A stretch of DNA of 64,000 bases, taken from the NCBI GenBank assembly GCA_963735115.1, contig CAVTJR010000001.1, positions 1,054,001 through 1,118,000 of the forward strand, written 5' to 3'. The stretch is from JAKACA01 sp963735115 (GTDB lineage: Bacteria; Actinomycetota; Acidimicrobiia; Acidimicrobiales; Bog-793). The notes beneath the pieces are model-generated. The model did not search any database and had not been told where the DNA came from. It saw nothing but the letters and a program-made list of their open reading frames with translations. A program made the position numbers and the translations under genes. Every line of letters starts with the position of its first letter. The stretch's first letter is position 1. Shown here in pieces: positions 1 through 8,307 of the stretch.

Positions 1-1456
1 CGGCCAGGTGCTGGCGGGCGAGTGAGAGGTTCGTCTGGCCGCTGTACTCGGTCGTGCCCGCACCGCCGATCCTGTCATGGCCGACGACGCGGAGGTCGCA
101 TGCCCCGGTCAGCTGGCCCACGATCCAGCGCAGGTCGGCAGACGCCAGCGCCAACCCGGACGCGAAGGGAGCGGGCAGTCGCGAGAGCGTCGATGGGGTC
201 AGCACGATCCACGGGCCTTCAGCGCCGACGTCGGCGCCGAGTGCCGGCGGCAGCGACACATAGGTCACGCCGCCGATGAGCCGAAGCTGCAGCGTTCCCG
301 AGCCGCGGAGCTCGAGGGCGAGCCATGCCATCCCGTCGCGGGTGTCGACGGCTCCCGTGCCCGTGCCGATCTCCGACTTACCGGCGAAGCTGTGCACGCC
401 GAACGAGAACGAGCCGGTCGATTCTGAGGAGGCAGCCGCGGCTGCCAAGACGGCGGCGGCGCTCGGGCCGGAGCCGTGCCGGGTCCGAGCCGAAGGCGTG
501 CCCGTCGGCAGCAGCCCGCTCCCAGCCGCTTGCAAAGCCCGTTTGCCGACATGGGCATAGAAGGAGATCCAGGATTCCACGAGGCTCTCATAGGCAGCCG
601 AATGGTTGTAGGCGAGGATGGCGTCTTTGAGGCCTGCCGGCTTGTCGAGGTCGCCGCCGTTGGCGCACAGGAACACGCCGGCGGTCAAGGCGGCGGCGTA
701 GAAGTTCTGCGGGTTGCGCTGGCGATCACCGTTGCCATGCTGGGCGTACTCGGCCCATGTCGCCGGCAGGAACTGCATCGGCCCTTCGGCTCGCACCCAG
801 CCGCCCCCGGGCGCCCGCATGGCAGGCGTGCCGTTCAACCCGTTGAGAGGGACGCCGAAGATCGGCGGGAAGAGCGTGCCGTCGCGCGTGACGCGGGCGG
901 CCGCACCCCACGTCTGGCCGTTGTCGGACTCGACCCTGCCGATGCCGGCGACGTCCTCCCAGGAGAGGTGACAAGTTGGATCGGTGACGGCCAAGACCCG
1001 CCCCGCGTGCGAGTAGGCCGCGATCGCGACGGCCGGCACCCCGTCACTCGCCCCCGCCGGCATGGCGGCGGCGTGCCTGTGATGCTTCGGGGGGGCGGCC
1101 GAGAAGGGAACGACGCCGGCGGTGGCGGATCGGCCAGCCGGAAGGGGACGGGGCATGCGAAACGGTGCCGGCGCGCCCTGATCGCTGCTCGCCCGGGCAA
1201 CGTGCAGGGCGACACCGGCCGCCGGCGCACGGCCTGCCGAGACATGGCGTCCCGCCGGCAGGATTGAGCCAGCCAGGGTCACTCCGAGTACTGGCACTAG
1301 CAGCCAGGGCAAGGGCCGCCGCCGAGCGACGAAACGGCCCAGCGTCCGAAAGCGCTCGCCTGCGACTCCTCGCCACGTCCTCGCCGCCTCCGTGACACCG
1401 GGCTCGGTGTGCCACCACGGCTGGGAGCGGCGCCTCAGGCGAGGCAGCAGACTCAT
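1..1456 (-). CDS. Membrane-anchored lytic transglycosylase with C-terminal LppX/LolA-like domain (3' end outside window)
   Basis: Reading from the ATG at 1456 the frame stays open to the left edge, giving 485 codons without a stop. Residues about 45-65 form one membrane segment (motif RPLPWLLVPVLGV). Residues about 165-270 carry a lytic-transglycosylase fold of the MltB/SLT_2 type seen in actinobacteria. The motif CHLSWEDVAGIGRVES places the likely catalytic glutamate at residue 176, followed by GPMQFLPATW and an AILAYNHS stretch. Such enzymes cleave glycan strands of peptidoglycan outside the membrane. From about residue 330 a second region with GGVTYVSLPP, GPWIVLTP and GTTEYSG resembles the LppX/LprG/LolA lipoprotein fold. 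That fusion is inferred from pattern only. No Shine-Dalgarno is obvious. The transglycosylase call is firm; the C-terminal domain is tentative. Confidence 0.8.
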   Translation of the reverse strand, partial: MSLLPRLRRRSQPWWHTEPGVTEAARTWRGVAGERFRTLGRFVARRRPLPWLLVPVLGVTLAGSILPAGRHVSAGRAPAAGVALHVARASSDQGAPAPFRMPRPLPAGRSATAGVVPFSAAPPKHHRHAAAMPAGASDGVPAVAIAAYSHAGRVLAVTDPTCHLSWEDVAGIGRVESDNGQTWGAAARVTRDGTLFPPIFGVPLNGLNGTPAMRAPGGGWVRAEGPMQFLPATWAEYAQHGNGDRQRNPQNFYAAALTAGVFLCANGGDLDKPAGLKDAILAYNHSAAYESLVESWISFYAHVGKRALQAAGSGLLPTGTPSARTRHGSGPSAAAVLAAAAASSESTGSFSFGVHSFAGKSEIGTGTGAVDTRDGMAWLALELRGSGTLQLRLIGGVTYVSLPPALGADVGAEGPWIVLTPSTLSRLPAPFASGLALASADLRWIVGQLTGACDLRVVGHDRIGGAGTTEYSGQTNLSLARQHLA

Positions 1457-1660
1457 CTCAACGCTGCACGCCGCGTGGTTCCGTCCTCGGGTCCGCGTAT
1501 GCGGAGGTGCATCCGAGGCGGGGTGCAACAAGGACGCGGCCGTTCCATCTCACGTACGTACCTATCGGCACGTTGCCGCAGGCACCTGAGCCATGCCTGG
1601 CTGCTGCACCCAGGTAGGCGGCTCGGCTGCCTGTTCGGCGAGTAGGGCGGGAGCGGGTCA

Positions 1661-2656
1661 GTGGGCAGGTGTTCATGGGGTGTCTGTGGGCACGAGCATG
1701 GCCGCTTGAGGCAAACTGCAGACTATGCGGCGCCCGATCACGGTCGGCTCACCCTCGTGAGCTACGTCCTCGACTACTGGAGCTTCGACCCCTTCCTCGT
1801 CGTGGTGGCGGTCATCGTCGTCGTGCATGAGATCGGGCTTGCTCATCTGCGTCAGCGCTCCGATCCGCGGCGGACCCGTCAGCGACGCCGGCGGGCGCTG
1901 CAGTTCTACGGCGGCCTCGGCATCCTGCTCCTCGCCGTCGTGTCGCCCATCGACTACTTCGCCAGCGACTACTTCTTCGTCCACATGATCGAGCACATCC
2001 TCATCGCCTTCTTCGCTCCGATCCTCGTGGTGGCGGGGGCTCCCTGGCTGCCCTTCCTCTTCGCCCTGCCGGTGGGTCCGCGGCGCAGGCTCGGGCGAGC
2101 CCTCCTCCTCGGTCGCTGGTCGCGTCCGCTGCGATCCGTCGGAGGGGTCGTCTCGAACCGCTGGACGGCCCTAGTGCTCTTCAACCTCGCAATGGTGATC
2201 TGGCACGTGCCCGTGCTCTTCGACCTTGCCGAGCGCAACCAGCGAGTGCACATCTGGCTGATGCACTCGAGCTTCTTCCTCACGGGCGTGTTGTTCTGGC
2301 TGCAGATCATCCCGTCCTTCCCCTTCAAGGCGAAGGCGTCTGCCGCCTGGCAGGTCGGCGCCATCGTCTCGACGAACGTCGTGATGTTCTTCCTGGCAAT
2401 GTCGCTCAGCATCTTCGCCACCGGCTCCTGGTACGTGGTCTACGCCCACGTGCCGGGCGTCTCGCTGGCGCCTTTCGCCGACCAGCAGATCGGTGCGGCC
2501 ATCTTGTGGATCTGCGGCGATTTTTGGGCGGTACCCGCCCTCATCTTCGTCATCAGGCGGGCGATGGCCGAAGAAGGGAGTTTCTCCAGCCTGGCCGAAC
2601 GGATCATCCGCGGGCGAGTCCCTCTGTCCCTGGAGGAGTTCCGACCGCCCGCCTGA
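1661..2656 (+). CDS. Cytochrome c oxidase assembly protein, caa3-type CtaG family
   Basis: Polytopic membrane protein of 331 residues with about seven hydrophobic segments. Typical CtaG-family features are visible: conserved histidines in FFVHMIEHILIAFFAPILV, the PWLP loop that follows, VIWHVPVLFD, and a second WLMHSSFF histidine segment. The family helps insert copper into CuB of heme-copper oxidases, and the cox genes follow directly downstream. The GTG at 1661 has GGGAG seven bases upstream. A second in-frame GTG at 1757 would start the protein just before the first membrane helix and drop a 32-residue leader of unusual composition, so the start is uncertain. A second, diverged CtaG-family gene closes the cluster at 7394. 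Confidence 0.85.
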   Translation: MGRCSWGVCGHEHGRLRQTADYAAPDHGRLTLVSYVLDYWSFDPFLVVVAVIVVVHEIGLAHLRQRSDPRRTRQRRRRALQFYGGLGILLLAVVSPIDYFASDYFFVHMIEHILIAFFAPILVVAGAPWLPFLFALPVGPRRRLGRALLLGRWSRPLRSVGGVVSNRWTALVLFNLAMVIWHVPVLFDLAERNQRVHIWLMHSSFFLTGVLFWLQIIPSFPFKAKASAAWQVGAIVSTNVVMFFLAMSLSIFATGSWYVVYAHVPGVSLAPFADQQIGAAILWICGDFWAVPALIFVIRRAMAEEGSFSSLAERIIRGRVPLSLEEFRPPA

Positions 2657-2685
2657 CCCAAGTACCGCTAGCTCGGCAAACGTCG

Positions 2686-2714
2686 TTGACTGTCGGGTCA
2701 AACGGAAATAGTGT
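2686..2714 (+). promoter_or_regulatory. Putative sigma-70-type promoter of the oxidase operon
   Basis: TTGACT at 2686-2691 is followed, after exactly 17 bases, by TAGTGT at 2709-2714, which would serve as the -35 and -10 boxes. It lies about 80 bases before the cupredoxin-like gene that begins the coxBAC run. No experimental support is available. Confidence 0.4.
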
Positions 2715-2793
2715 GACCAACGCAGGCAAGGTACATAGCTGAAGTGACCGGGGGGCAGCTCCGATCGTCGAGGCGGTTGACCACTGATGCTCG

Positions 2794-3534
2794 GTGGGTT
2801 CCGCCGGCGGTGAGACGCGCCTACCGGCTGGATCGGGGGCCGCGTTGTCTCGTTCGGGAAGGCTGGGGGTTGCTGCCGTGATTGTCGGCATCGGCATCGG
2901 CCTCATCGTCTTTCTGGCAGCGGCGTTTCTCCGCTCGTCGCCGCCGACGGTCGATTTCACCGCTGGGCACACGCCCGGTCAGCCGGTTGACATGACCTTG
3001 CAGACGGTCGGATCGATCGGTTTCGGCGCCCACCCCACGTGGGTGTCGTATCTGACCTTGGCGCCTGACGGGAAGTGGGTGCACACCACCCTCTGGGATC
3101 TTCCTGCCCACACGCGCATCAACGTGACGATCGACCAGTACGACGGCGGCGGGCCGTTGCGCAACCAGGTGCTGGGCCTCGTGCAGGGCACGATCGGCAA
3201 CGACATGACCGTGGACGGCAAGACAATGACGATGATCAACTCGAACGCCACCACGGCCGCCATCCCGAACGGTGTCGCCCACACCTTCACCATTCCGACG
3301 CTCGGGATCAACGTCCCCCTGCTCGCCAACTCGAACAGCGCGAGCCTGTGCGCGGTGGCGCCGTGCACCTTCGCCTCGCCCCACAACATCGTCAAGTTCT
3401 CCTTCATGACGCCCGGGCCAGGCGAGTACCCCTGGCAGTGCTTCCTTCCCTGCGGCCTCGGCTTCCTCTACGGCAACGGGGGCCCGATGCAGTCGGTCGG
3501 CTACATGGACGGATTCTTGAAGGTGGTTTCGTGA
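2794..3534 (+). CDS. Membrane-anchored cupredoxin-like protein of the oxidase operon
   Basis: 246 residues. One membrane segment near residues 25-48 is followed by an extracytoplasmic domain that reads as a cupredoxin. The candidate copper ligands are His163 in VAHTF, Cys216 and Cys220 in CFLPCG, and a methionine further on. The C-x3-C spacing recalls the CuA centre of oxidase subunit II, but the histidine expected four residues after the second cysteine is absent, and the methionine comes 12 residues later. Two more cysteines (SLCAVAPC) could form a disulfide. The stop codon overlaps the GTG of coxB by four bases, so it is almost certainly co-translated with the oxidase. It may donate electrons to, or deliver copper to, the enzyme; that role is inference. 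The start is a GTG with a weak ribosome site. Confidence 0.6.
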   Translation: MGSAGGETRLPAGSGAALSRSGRLGVAAVIVGIGIGLIVFLAAAFLRSSPPTVDFTAGHTPGQPVDMTLQTVGSIGFGAHPTWVSYLTLAPDGKWVHTTLWDLPAHTRINVTIDQYDGGGPLRNQVLGLVQGTIGNDMTVDGKTMTMINSNATTAAIPNGVAHTFTIPTLGINVPLLANSNSASLCAVAPCTFASPHNIVKFSFMTPGPGEYPWQCFLPCGLGFLYGNGGPMQSVGYMDGFLKVVS

Positions 3535-4499
3535 GCGCCGACGCGAGCAGCACGGGCGGCGGCGGAGCGCCCTCCCCACCGGCAGCTGCCGGAGAGCCTC
3601 GTCACTTCCAGCGCATCCTCACGATCTGGATCGTCATCTCGGTCGTGGGCGACCTCCTCTTCGCCTTCTTCGTCGGCCCCCACGTGCCCCCGGGCCGCAT
3701 GTCGGACACGGCTACCTCGGACTCCGTCGACTTCACCGTCCTGTTCCTCATCGCCCTGCCCGTTCTCGTGGGCGTCTGGGTCTACATGGGCTACGCACTC
3801 ATCACGTGGCGGGCGTCCCGCCCCGGAGTGCCCGAGCCCGTCGGCGGACCGCAAGCGCGGGGCAACCTTCGCGTGCAGGTCATCTGGATGGTCACCACCA
3901 CGGTGGTCGTGATGGCGCTGTTCGTCTTCGGAACCGTCGAGCTGTACGTCACTGCCGGATCGGGCGGCGGCGAAGGCCCGAACCCTCTCTGGACGCCGAC
4001 CTCGGCCACCGTGCTGCCGGTGCAGGTGATCGCCCAGCAGTGGCGTTTCACGTATCGCTACCCGACCTTCGGCGGCTTCGAGACACCGGATCTCGTGTTG
4101 CCGGTCGACACGACGATCGAGTTCCACGTGACGTCGCTCGATGTCATCCACGACTTCTGGGCGTACCAGATCGGCGTCAAGGCAGACGCCAACCCCGACT
4201 ACGACAACATCGCCTTCACCACGACCAAGCAGCTCGGCGTCTTCACCGTGCGGTGCGCCGAGCTCTGCGGCATATGGCACGGCGCCATGTACGACTACGG
4301 GAGGATCCTCAGCAAGTCGCAATTCGAGACCTGGGCGACGACGACCGAAACCCAGCTGGCCCCCTTGACCAAGCTCCTGCCGGCCTTCGCCTATACCTAC
4401 ACGCCGGACGCCAACGGTGCCGACGGCGGCTACTACCCCGACACCAAGGATCCGTACAGCAACGTCGAACAGTACGGCGCCACCACGCCGAGCACCTAA
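3531..4499 (+). CDS. coxB: Cytochrome c oxidase subunit II (CuA subunit)
   Basis: 322 residues from the GTG at 3531, overlapping the upstream stop in GTGA. Two N-terminal membrane helices (about residues 25-45 and 65-90, then about 125-145) precede the periplasmic cupredoxin domain. The CuA site is complete: the histidine in SLDVIHDFWAYQ, then CAELCGIWHGAM, which supplies both cysteines, the bridging glutamate, the second histidine and the methionine. QQWRFTYRYP is the usual aromatic electron-entry patch. The C-terminal tail is short and has no CxxCH, so this is an aa3-type and not a caa3-type subunit. It accepts electrons from cytochrome c or a similar carrier and passes them to subunit I, encoded next. 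Confidence 0.95.
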   Translation: MSADASSTGGGGAPSPPAAAGEPRHFQRILTIWIVISVVGDLLFAFFVGPHVPPGRMSDTATSDSVDFTVLFLIALPVLVGVWVYMGYALITWRASRPGVPEPVGGPQARGNLRVQVIWMVTTTVVVMALFVFGTVELYVTAGSGGGEGPNPLWTPTSATVLPVQVIAQQWRFTYRYPTFGGFETPDLVLPVDTTIEFHVTSLDVIHDFWAYQIGVKADANPDYDNIAFTTTKQLGVFTVRCAELCGIWHGAMYDYGRILSKSQFETWATTTETQLAPLTKLLPAFAYTYTPDANGADGGYYPDTKDPYSNVEQYGATTPST

Positions 4500-4533
4500 G
4501 TCCCGACCGCCATCGACGAATGGGTACTGACTC

Positions 4534-6510
4534 ATGAGCCTGGATACACAAGCGGTTATTGACTCGCCTCCCGGGGAGCGCCTGCGGACTACGTCGGGCT
4601 TCTTCAGCCCGAATGCCGTCTGGGCGCTCGTGGGGGCCGCCGCCGGCTATGCCTTCGGGCACTTCTGCGGCAACGTCATTGCTGCCAACCAGATCGTCGT
4701 GCAGAGCAACGGGCAGAACAACGTCGCCGTCGTGCTCGGTCTCTCCTTCGGCGTCTTCGGCTGGCTGGCCGGAGCCGGCATGTTCAACTACCCGGCCGCC
4801 AAGCTCATCGGGCGGGAGCCGCTGCCTGAGCTTCCGTCCCAGAGCTGGACGCGCTACTTCCGGCCGACGCACGACCACAAGGTCGTCGGGCTGCAGTACA
4901 CGGTTGTCGTGCTGCTCTTCTTCTTCACCGGCGGCATCCTCGCCATGGGCATCCGAACCGAGCTTCTGAGCCCGACGAGCCACGTCTTCGGACCCGGCCA
5001 GTACATCGCCACGGTCGGTGAGCACGGCACCATCATGATGATGATGGCTTCGTCCATCGTTGTGGGACCGCTCGGGAACTGGCTCGTACCGCTCATGATC
5101 GGCTCCCGCAAGATGGCCTTCCCGCGGGTCGAGGTCTTCTCGCTCTGGATCTTCGCCGCCGGCTACCTCGTGATCCTGTCAGCCATTCCCATGGGCGGGT
5201 TCCCGACCGGGTGGACCGGCTACGCCCCCCTGCAGACTCAGGCCACAGTCGGTATGGACGCCTACCTCGTCGGCTTCGCCGTGATCGGCATCGGAATGAT
5301 CTGCGCCGGGTTCAACCTGGCGGCAACGATCATCAACTTCCGCGCTCCCGGCATGACATGGGGGCGCGTCCCGATCTTCGTCTGGTCGATCCTCGCCACA
5401 ACCGCCCTCCTGGTGCTGGCGACGCCGACGCTCGTCGTCGCCGGCTTGTTCGGGCTCCTCGACCGGACGGCGCAAACGGCGTTCTATGTCAACGAGCACG
5501 GTGGCAGCTCGTTCCTCTGGCAGAACCTCTTCTGGTTCTTCGGCCACCCCGAGGTGTACATCATGGCCTTGCCCGGGTTCGGGATCGTCGGCGAGATCCT
5601 CCCGGTCTTCACACGAAAGCCCTTGTTCGCCTATCGGGTGGCGGCTGCCGGCATGTTGGGCGTTGCTCTGCTCTCCTTCTTCGTCTGGCAGCACCACCTG
5701 TTCCAGAGCGGTATCAACCCCGACATGCGTCCGCTGTTCATGCTGACGACCGAGCTCATCTCCATCCCCACGGGTTTCATCTATCTCGTCGGCCTCGGCA
5801 CGTTGTGGAAGGCGAAGATCCGCTTCGAGGTCCCGATGCTGTTCGCCCTCGGGATGTACTTCAACTTCCTCATCGGCGGTGTGACCGGGGTCTTTCTCTC
5901 GGACGTGCCCGTCAATGTGACCGTGCACGGGAGCTTCTTCGTGCTCGCCCACTTCCACTACACCATCATGGGCGGTCTCGTGTTCGCCTTCTTCGCCGGC
6001 CTGTACTTCTGGTTGCCCAAGATGACCGGGAAGAGCCTCAACAAGAAGCTGGGTCAGTACCACTTCTGGACGATGTTCATCTTCTTCAATCTGACGTTCT
6101 TCCCGCTGTTCCTCGTCGGGCTCCTCGGCCAGCCTCGGCGAGTGTTCGAATACGCCTCCAACCTGCAGGTTCTCAACGACATCTCGTCGGTCAGCGCCTT
6201 CTTACTCGGCGCCTCGTTCCTCTTCTTCATCGCCAACTTCATCTGGTCGATCTTCATCGACCCGAAGGCATCGCCCGCCAACCCGTGGGACTCCTTGGGC
6301 CTCGAGTGGCAGACGGCCAACCCCGTGCCGCCGCACAACTTCGACCGCATCCCGGTCATCCTCGCCGACCCCTACCACTACAGCGAGCCGGGCGCTCCTG
6401 CGGTGGCCGATCTGGGCGAGGGAATTCTCAGGGCCGTGGGCGCGAGCGCGCCGGCTCAGCCGGCGGGATCCATGGCGACCGATCCTGATGGAGGAGGACC
6501 GCACCCATGA
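4534..6510 (+). CDS. ctaD: Cytochrome c oxidase subunit I (heme-copper oxidase, type A)
   Basis: 658 residues, rather long for the family because of an N-terminal extension of about 110 residues with extra hydrophobic stretches before the usual core. Core motifs are intact. GEHGTIMMMM carries a low-spin heme ligand. FWFFGHPEVY supplies the CuB histidine, the D-channel-type glutamate and the cross-linked tyrosine. WQHHLF holds the two other CuB histidines, and LAHFHYTIMGG the heme a3 and second low-spin ligands. HPEVY with its glutamate places it in the A1-type group. The enzyme reduces oxygen to water and pumps protons. The ATG at 4534 is 34 bases after coxB, and the stop overlaps coxC (ATGA). 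Confidence 0.95.
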   Translation: MSLDTQAVIDSPPGERLRTTSGFFSPNAVWALVGAAAGYAFGHFCGNVIAANQIVVQSNGQNNVAVVLGLSFGVFGWLAGAGMFNYPAAKLIGREPLPELPSQSWTRYFRPTHDHKVVGLQYTVVVLLFFFTGGILAMGIRTELLSPTSHVFGPGQYIATVGEHGTIMMMMASSIVVGPLGNWLVPLMIGSRKMAFPRVEVFSLWIFAAGYLVILSAIPMGGFPTGWTGYAPLQTQATVGMDAYLVGFAVIGIGMICAGFNLAATIINFRAPGMTWGRVPIFVWSILATTALLVLATPTLVVAGLFGLLDRTAQTAFYVNEHGGSSFLWQNLFWFFGHPEVYIMALPGFGIVGEILPVFTRKPLFAYRVAAAGMLGVALLSFFVWQHHLFQSGINPDMRPLFMLTTELISIPTGFIYLVGLGTLWKAKIRFEVPMLFALGMYFNFLIGGVTGVFLSDVPVNVTVHGSFFVLAHFHYTIMGGLVFAFFAGLYFWLPKMTGKSLNKKLGQYHFWTMFIFFNLTFFPLFLVGLLGQPRRVFEYASNLQVLNDISSVSAFLLGASFLFFIANFIWSIFIDPKASPANPWDSLGLEWQTANPVPPHNFDRIPVILADPYHYSEPGAPAVADLGEGILRAVGASAPAQPAGSMATDPDGGGPHP

Positions 6511-7187
6511 GCGAGGACGTGATGCCGGGCGGCAAACACAACGTGCGAACCGAGCTGTTGCAAGAGTCGCCCGAGGAGGCCGAGTACGAGCTCCGCGCGG
6601 CCGAGGGCGCCATCTGGACGGGTGGCCGTCTCCTCATCGGTATCGGTGTGTTCGTGTTCGCCTCGCTGGCCTTCGCCTACTTTTACCTCCGCTCGGTGAA
6701 CAGCGAAGCGCTCTGGCGGCCAGGCCATGTCACGGCTCCGATCGGTGCCGGCACGGCCATCTTCATCATCGCCGTTGCCGCCGCCGTGCTGAATGGTTTC
6801 GGCATCTTCCGTCTGCGCCACGGCTTGACGGTCGACTGGGAGGTCTCCGGCTGGGTCGCCCTCCTCGGCGGTTTGGTCGCGACCGGCCTCCAGATCTGGC
6901 AGCTGACGAACCTTTCGTTCTTTCCGGGCTCGAGTGGCTACGCCTCCTGCTTCATCGGCTGGGCGGTCCTCAACGTCAGTGTCCTGCTGTGCGGCTGCTA
7001 CTGGCTCGAGACCTTGCTGGCGCGGTCGCTCCGCTTGCGCCGAGCCGTCGCCCAGGACGGTGGACCGGCGCGTTCGACCCTGCCGGTCGCCCGCCTCTTC
7101 CGAGCGAATCTCGAGGGTTGCGCCTACTTTTGGGGCTTCATCGCGTTGATTTCCCTGTTCTTCTGGATACTGTTTTATGTGATCTGA
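6507..7187 (+). CDS. ctaE: Cytochrome c oxidase subunit III
   Basis: 226 residues with five hydrophobic helices, the size of the short bacterial subunit III. It carries the family's early segment GVFVFASLAFAYFYLRS and the late segments ending in AYFWGFIALISLFFWILFYVI. The ATG overlaps the subunit I stop by four bases, so translation is coupled. Subunit III stabilises the catalytic core and the oxygen/proton path. A glutamate-containing WLETLL helix and the C-terminal aromatic-rich helix also fit the family. The call rests on position, topology and motif pattern together. Confidence 0.85.
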   Translation: MSEDVMPGGKHNVRTELLQESPEEAEYELRAAEGAIWTGGRLLIGIGVFVFASLAFAYFYLRSVNSEALWRPGHVTAPIGAGTAIFIIAVAAAVLNGFGIFRLRHGLTVDWEVSGWVALLGGLVATGLQIWQLTNLSFFPGSSGYASCFIGWAVLNVSVLLCGCYWLETLLARSLRLRRAVAQDGGPARSTLPVARLFRANLEGCAYFWGFIALISLFFWILFYVI

Positions 7188-7236
7188 GCATCGAACTGCC
7201 GGCCCCTCGCCACAGAGGGTGCAGGTGGGCGGTGCG

Positions 7237-7271
7237 CAGCCGTAGTGGGACGACCAGCCGTAGTGGGACGA
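7237..7271 (+). repeat. Tandem 17-base duplication upstream of the 37-residue membrane-peptide gene
   Basis: The 17-mer CAGCCGTAGTGGGACGA occurs at 7237-7253 and again at 7255-7271 with one base between. It sits in the short gap after coxC, directly in front of the Shine-Dalgarno of the next small gene. Confidence 0.9.
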
Positions 7272-7283
7272 AAGGTGGAGGAG

Positions 7284-7397
7284 ATGCTCGTAGCCGGCAC
7301 GCTCGTCGCTGCCCAAGCACTGACCTTTGCCATTCCCATCGGGGCGTTTTGCCTCGTGTGCCTCTGGGGGTTCTTCCAGCGCCGACCGACCGAGTGA
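7284..7397 (+). CDS. 37-residue single-span membrane peptide in the oxidase operon
   Basis: A short gene of 38 codons with a very strong ribosome site (GGTGGAGG just before the ATG). The product is one hydrophobic helix of about 25 residues, beginning MLVAGTLVAAQ and ending in a basic-polar tail FFQRRPTE. The last codons overlap the GTG of the following CtaG-family gene (GTGA), which supports real translation. Small single-span subunits of this kind (subunit IV / CcoQ-like) are common accessory parts of bacterial heme-copper oxidases, so an oxidase subunit or assembly peptide is likely. No specific family was recognised. Confidence 0.65.
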   Translation: MLVAGTLVAAQALTFAIPIGAFCLVCLWGFFQRRPTE

Positions 7398-8242
7398 CCA
7401 CCACGGCCACCGGTGCTCCGCTGGTGGCCCTGCCTGCCTGGGTGCGTCCCGCCCTCACGTGCGGTGCGGTGGCCCTGCTGGTGGGGGTGCTCGTGCCGCC
7501 CTTGGCGACAGCGGCGCAGCGGTATGAGTACGTGGAGGCGTTGCGCTTCTCGGTCCTGGCGGTCGTCGTGCCCGCCCTCATCGTTGTCGGGGCGCCCTGG
7601 TCGTTCCTCCGTCTCGCCAACCGGGGAGTCTCGGACAGGCCTCTGAACGGGCACGGTGAGGCGGGCGGGCCGATCGACCGGCTGGCTGCCGGCCGGCAAC
7701 GCCACCTCGGCTTCATGCGAAGCCTCGGCGTCCTGCTCATCGAGATGACGCTCATCGTCGCCGCCAGGACCCCACCCGTCGTCGATGCCCTCGCCAAACA
7801 CCAGTGGCTCGTCGTGATCGAAGCGGTCTGCCTCATCTCCGCCGGGATTGCCCTCTGGCTCGAGTTGGTGGAGTCGCCGCCGCTCGAACCTCGCCTCGCC
7901 CGCCCGAAACGCATCGCTCTTGCCGCCGTGACCATGTGGACCATCTGGATCTCCGCCTACCTCGTCGGCCTCTCGCACGCCTCGGTGTACGCGGACTATC
8001 ACCGCCTGGCCGGCACCGGCCTGACCTACGCGGCTGACCAGGAGATCACCACGTTCGTGCTCTGGTTCGTGGCGGCGGCGGCCTTCGTGCCCGTCGTGTT
8101 CTGGAACCTCGTGATGTGGCTGCGGACGGAGGAGGATCCTGATCAGGCGCTCCACCGCCTCGTACGGGAGACTCGACGCCGCGCCTGGGGCTCGCAGGCC
8201 GGTGCTGCAGGCGCCGCGCCCGGGAGCGGTGGCCCCGGCTGA
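7394..8242 (+). CDS. Second CtaG-family (caa3-type) assembly protein
   Basis: 282 residues from the GTG at 7394, which overlaps the stop of the small peptide gene. About seven membrane segments are visible. Family-like elements are PWSFLRLANR after a hydrophobic run, an acidic helix with IALWLELVESPP, and a late GLSHASVYADYH segment followed by TYAADQEITTFVLW, which matches the aromatic/aspartate loop of CtaG proteins. It is more diverged than the gene at 1661 and lacks several of its histidines, so copper handling may differ. It is the last gene of the oxidase run and converges with the minus-strand gene ending at 8308. Confidence 0.7.
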   Translation: MTTTATGAPLVALPAWVRPALTCGAVALLVGVLVPPLATAAQRYEYVEALRFSVLAVVVPALIVVGAPWSFLRLANRGVSDRPLNGHGEAGGPIDRLAAGRQRHLGFMRSLGVLLIEMTLIVAARTPPVVDALAKHQWLVVIEAVCLISAGIALWLELVESPPLEPRLARPKRIALAAVTMWTIWISAYLVGLSHASVYADYHRLAGTGLTYAADQEITTFVLWFVAAAAFVPVVFWNLVMWLRTEEDPDQALHRLVRETRRRAWGSQAGAAGAAPGSGGPG

Positions 8243-8307
8243 GGTCGGGCTGCTCGCGAAGCGACCCGCGCGATCAGCCGGGAAGGGTCCGATCTGTCAA
8301 TGCTTGC

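Noticed and set aside
476..1267. Long plus-strand reading frame opposite the transglycosylase
   Set aside because: It has no coherent protein features and lies exactly over the convincing minus-strand transglycosylase; it is a high-GC shadow.
5211..6488. 425-residue frame inside ctaD
   Set aside because: Arg/Pro-rich shadow; the subunit I frame contains all expected motifs.
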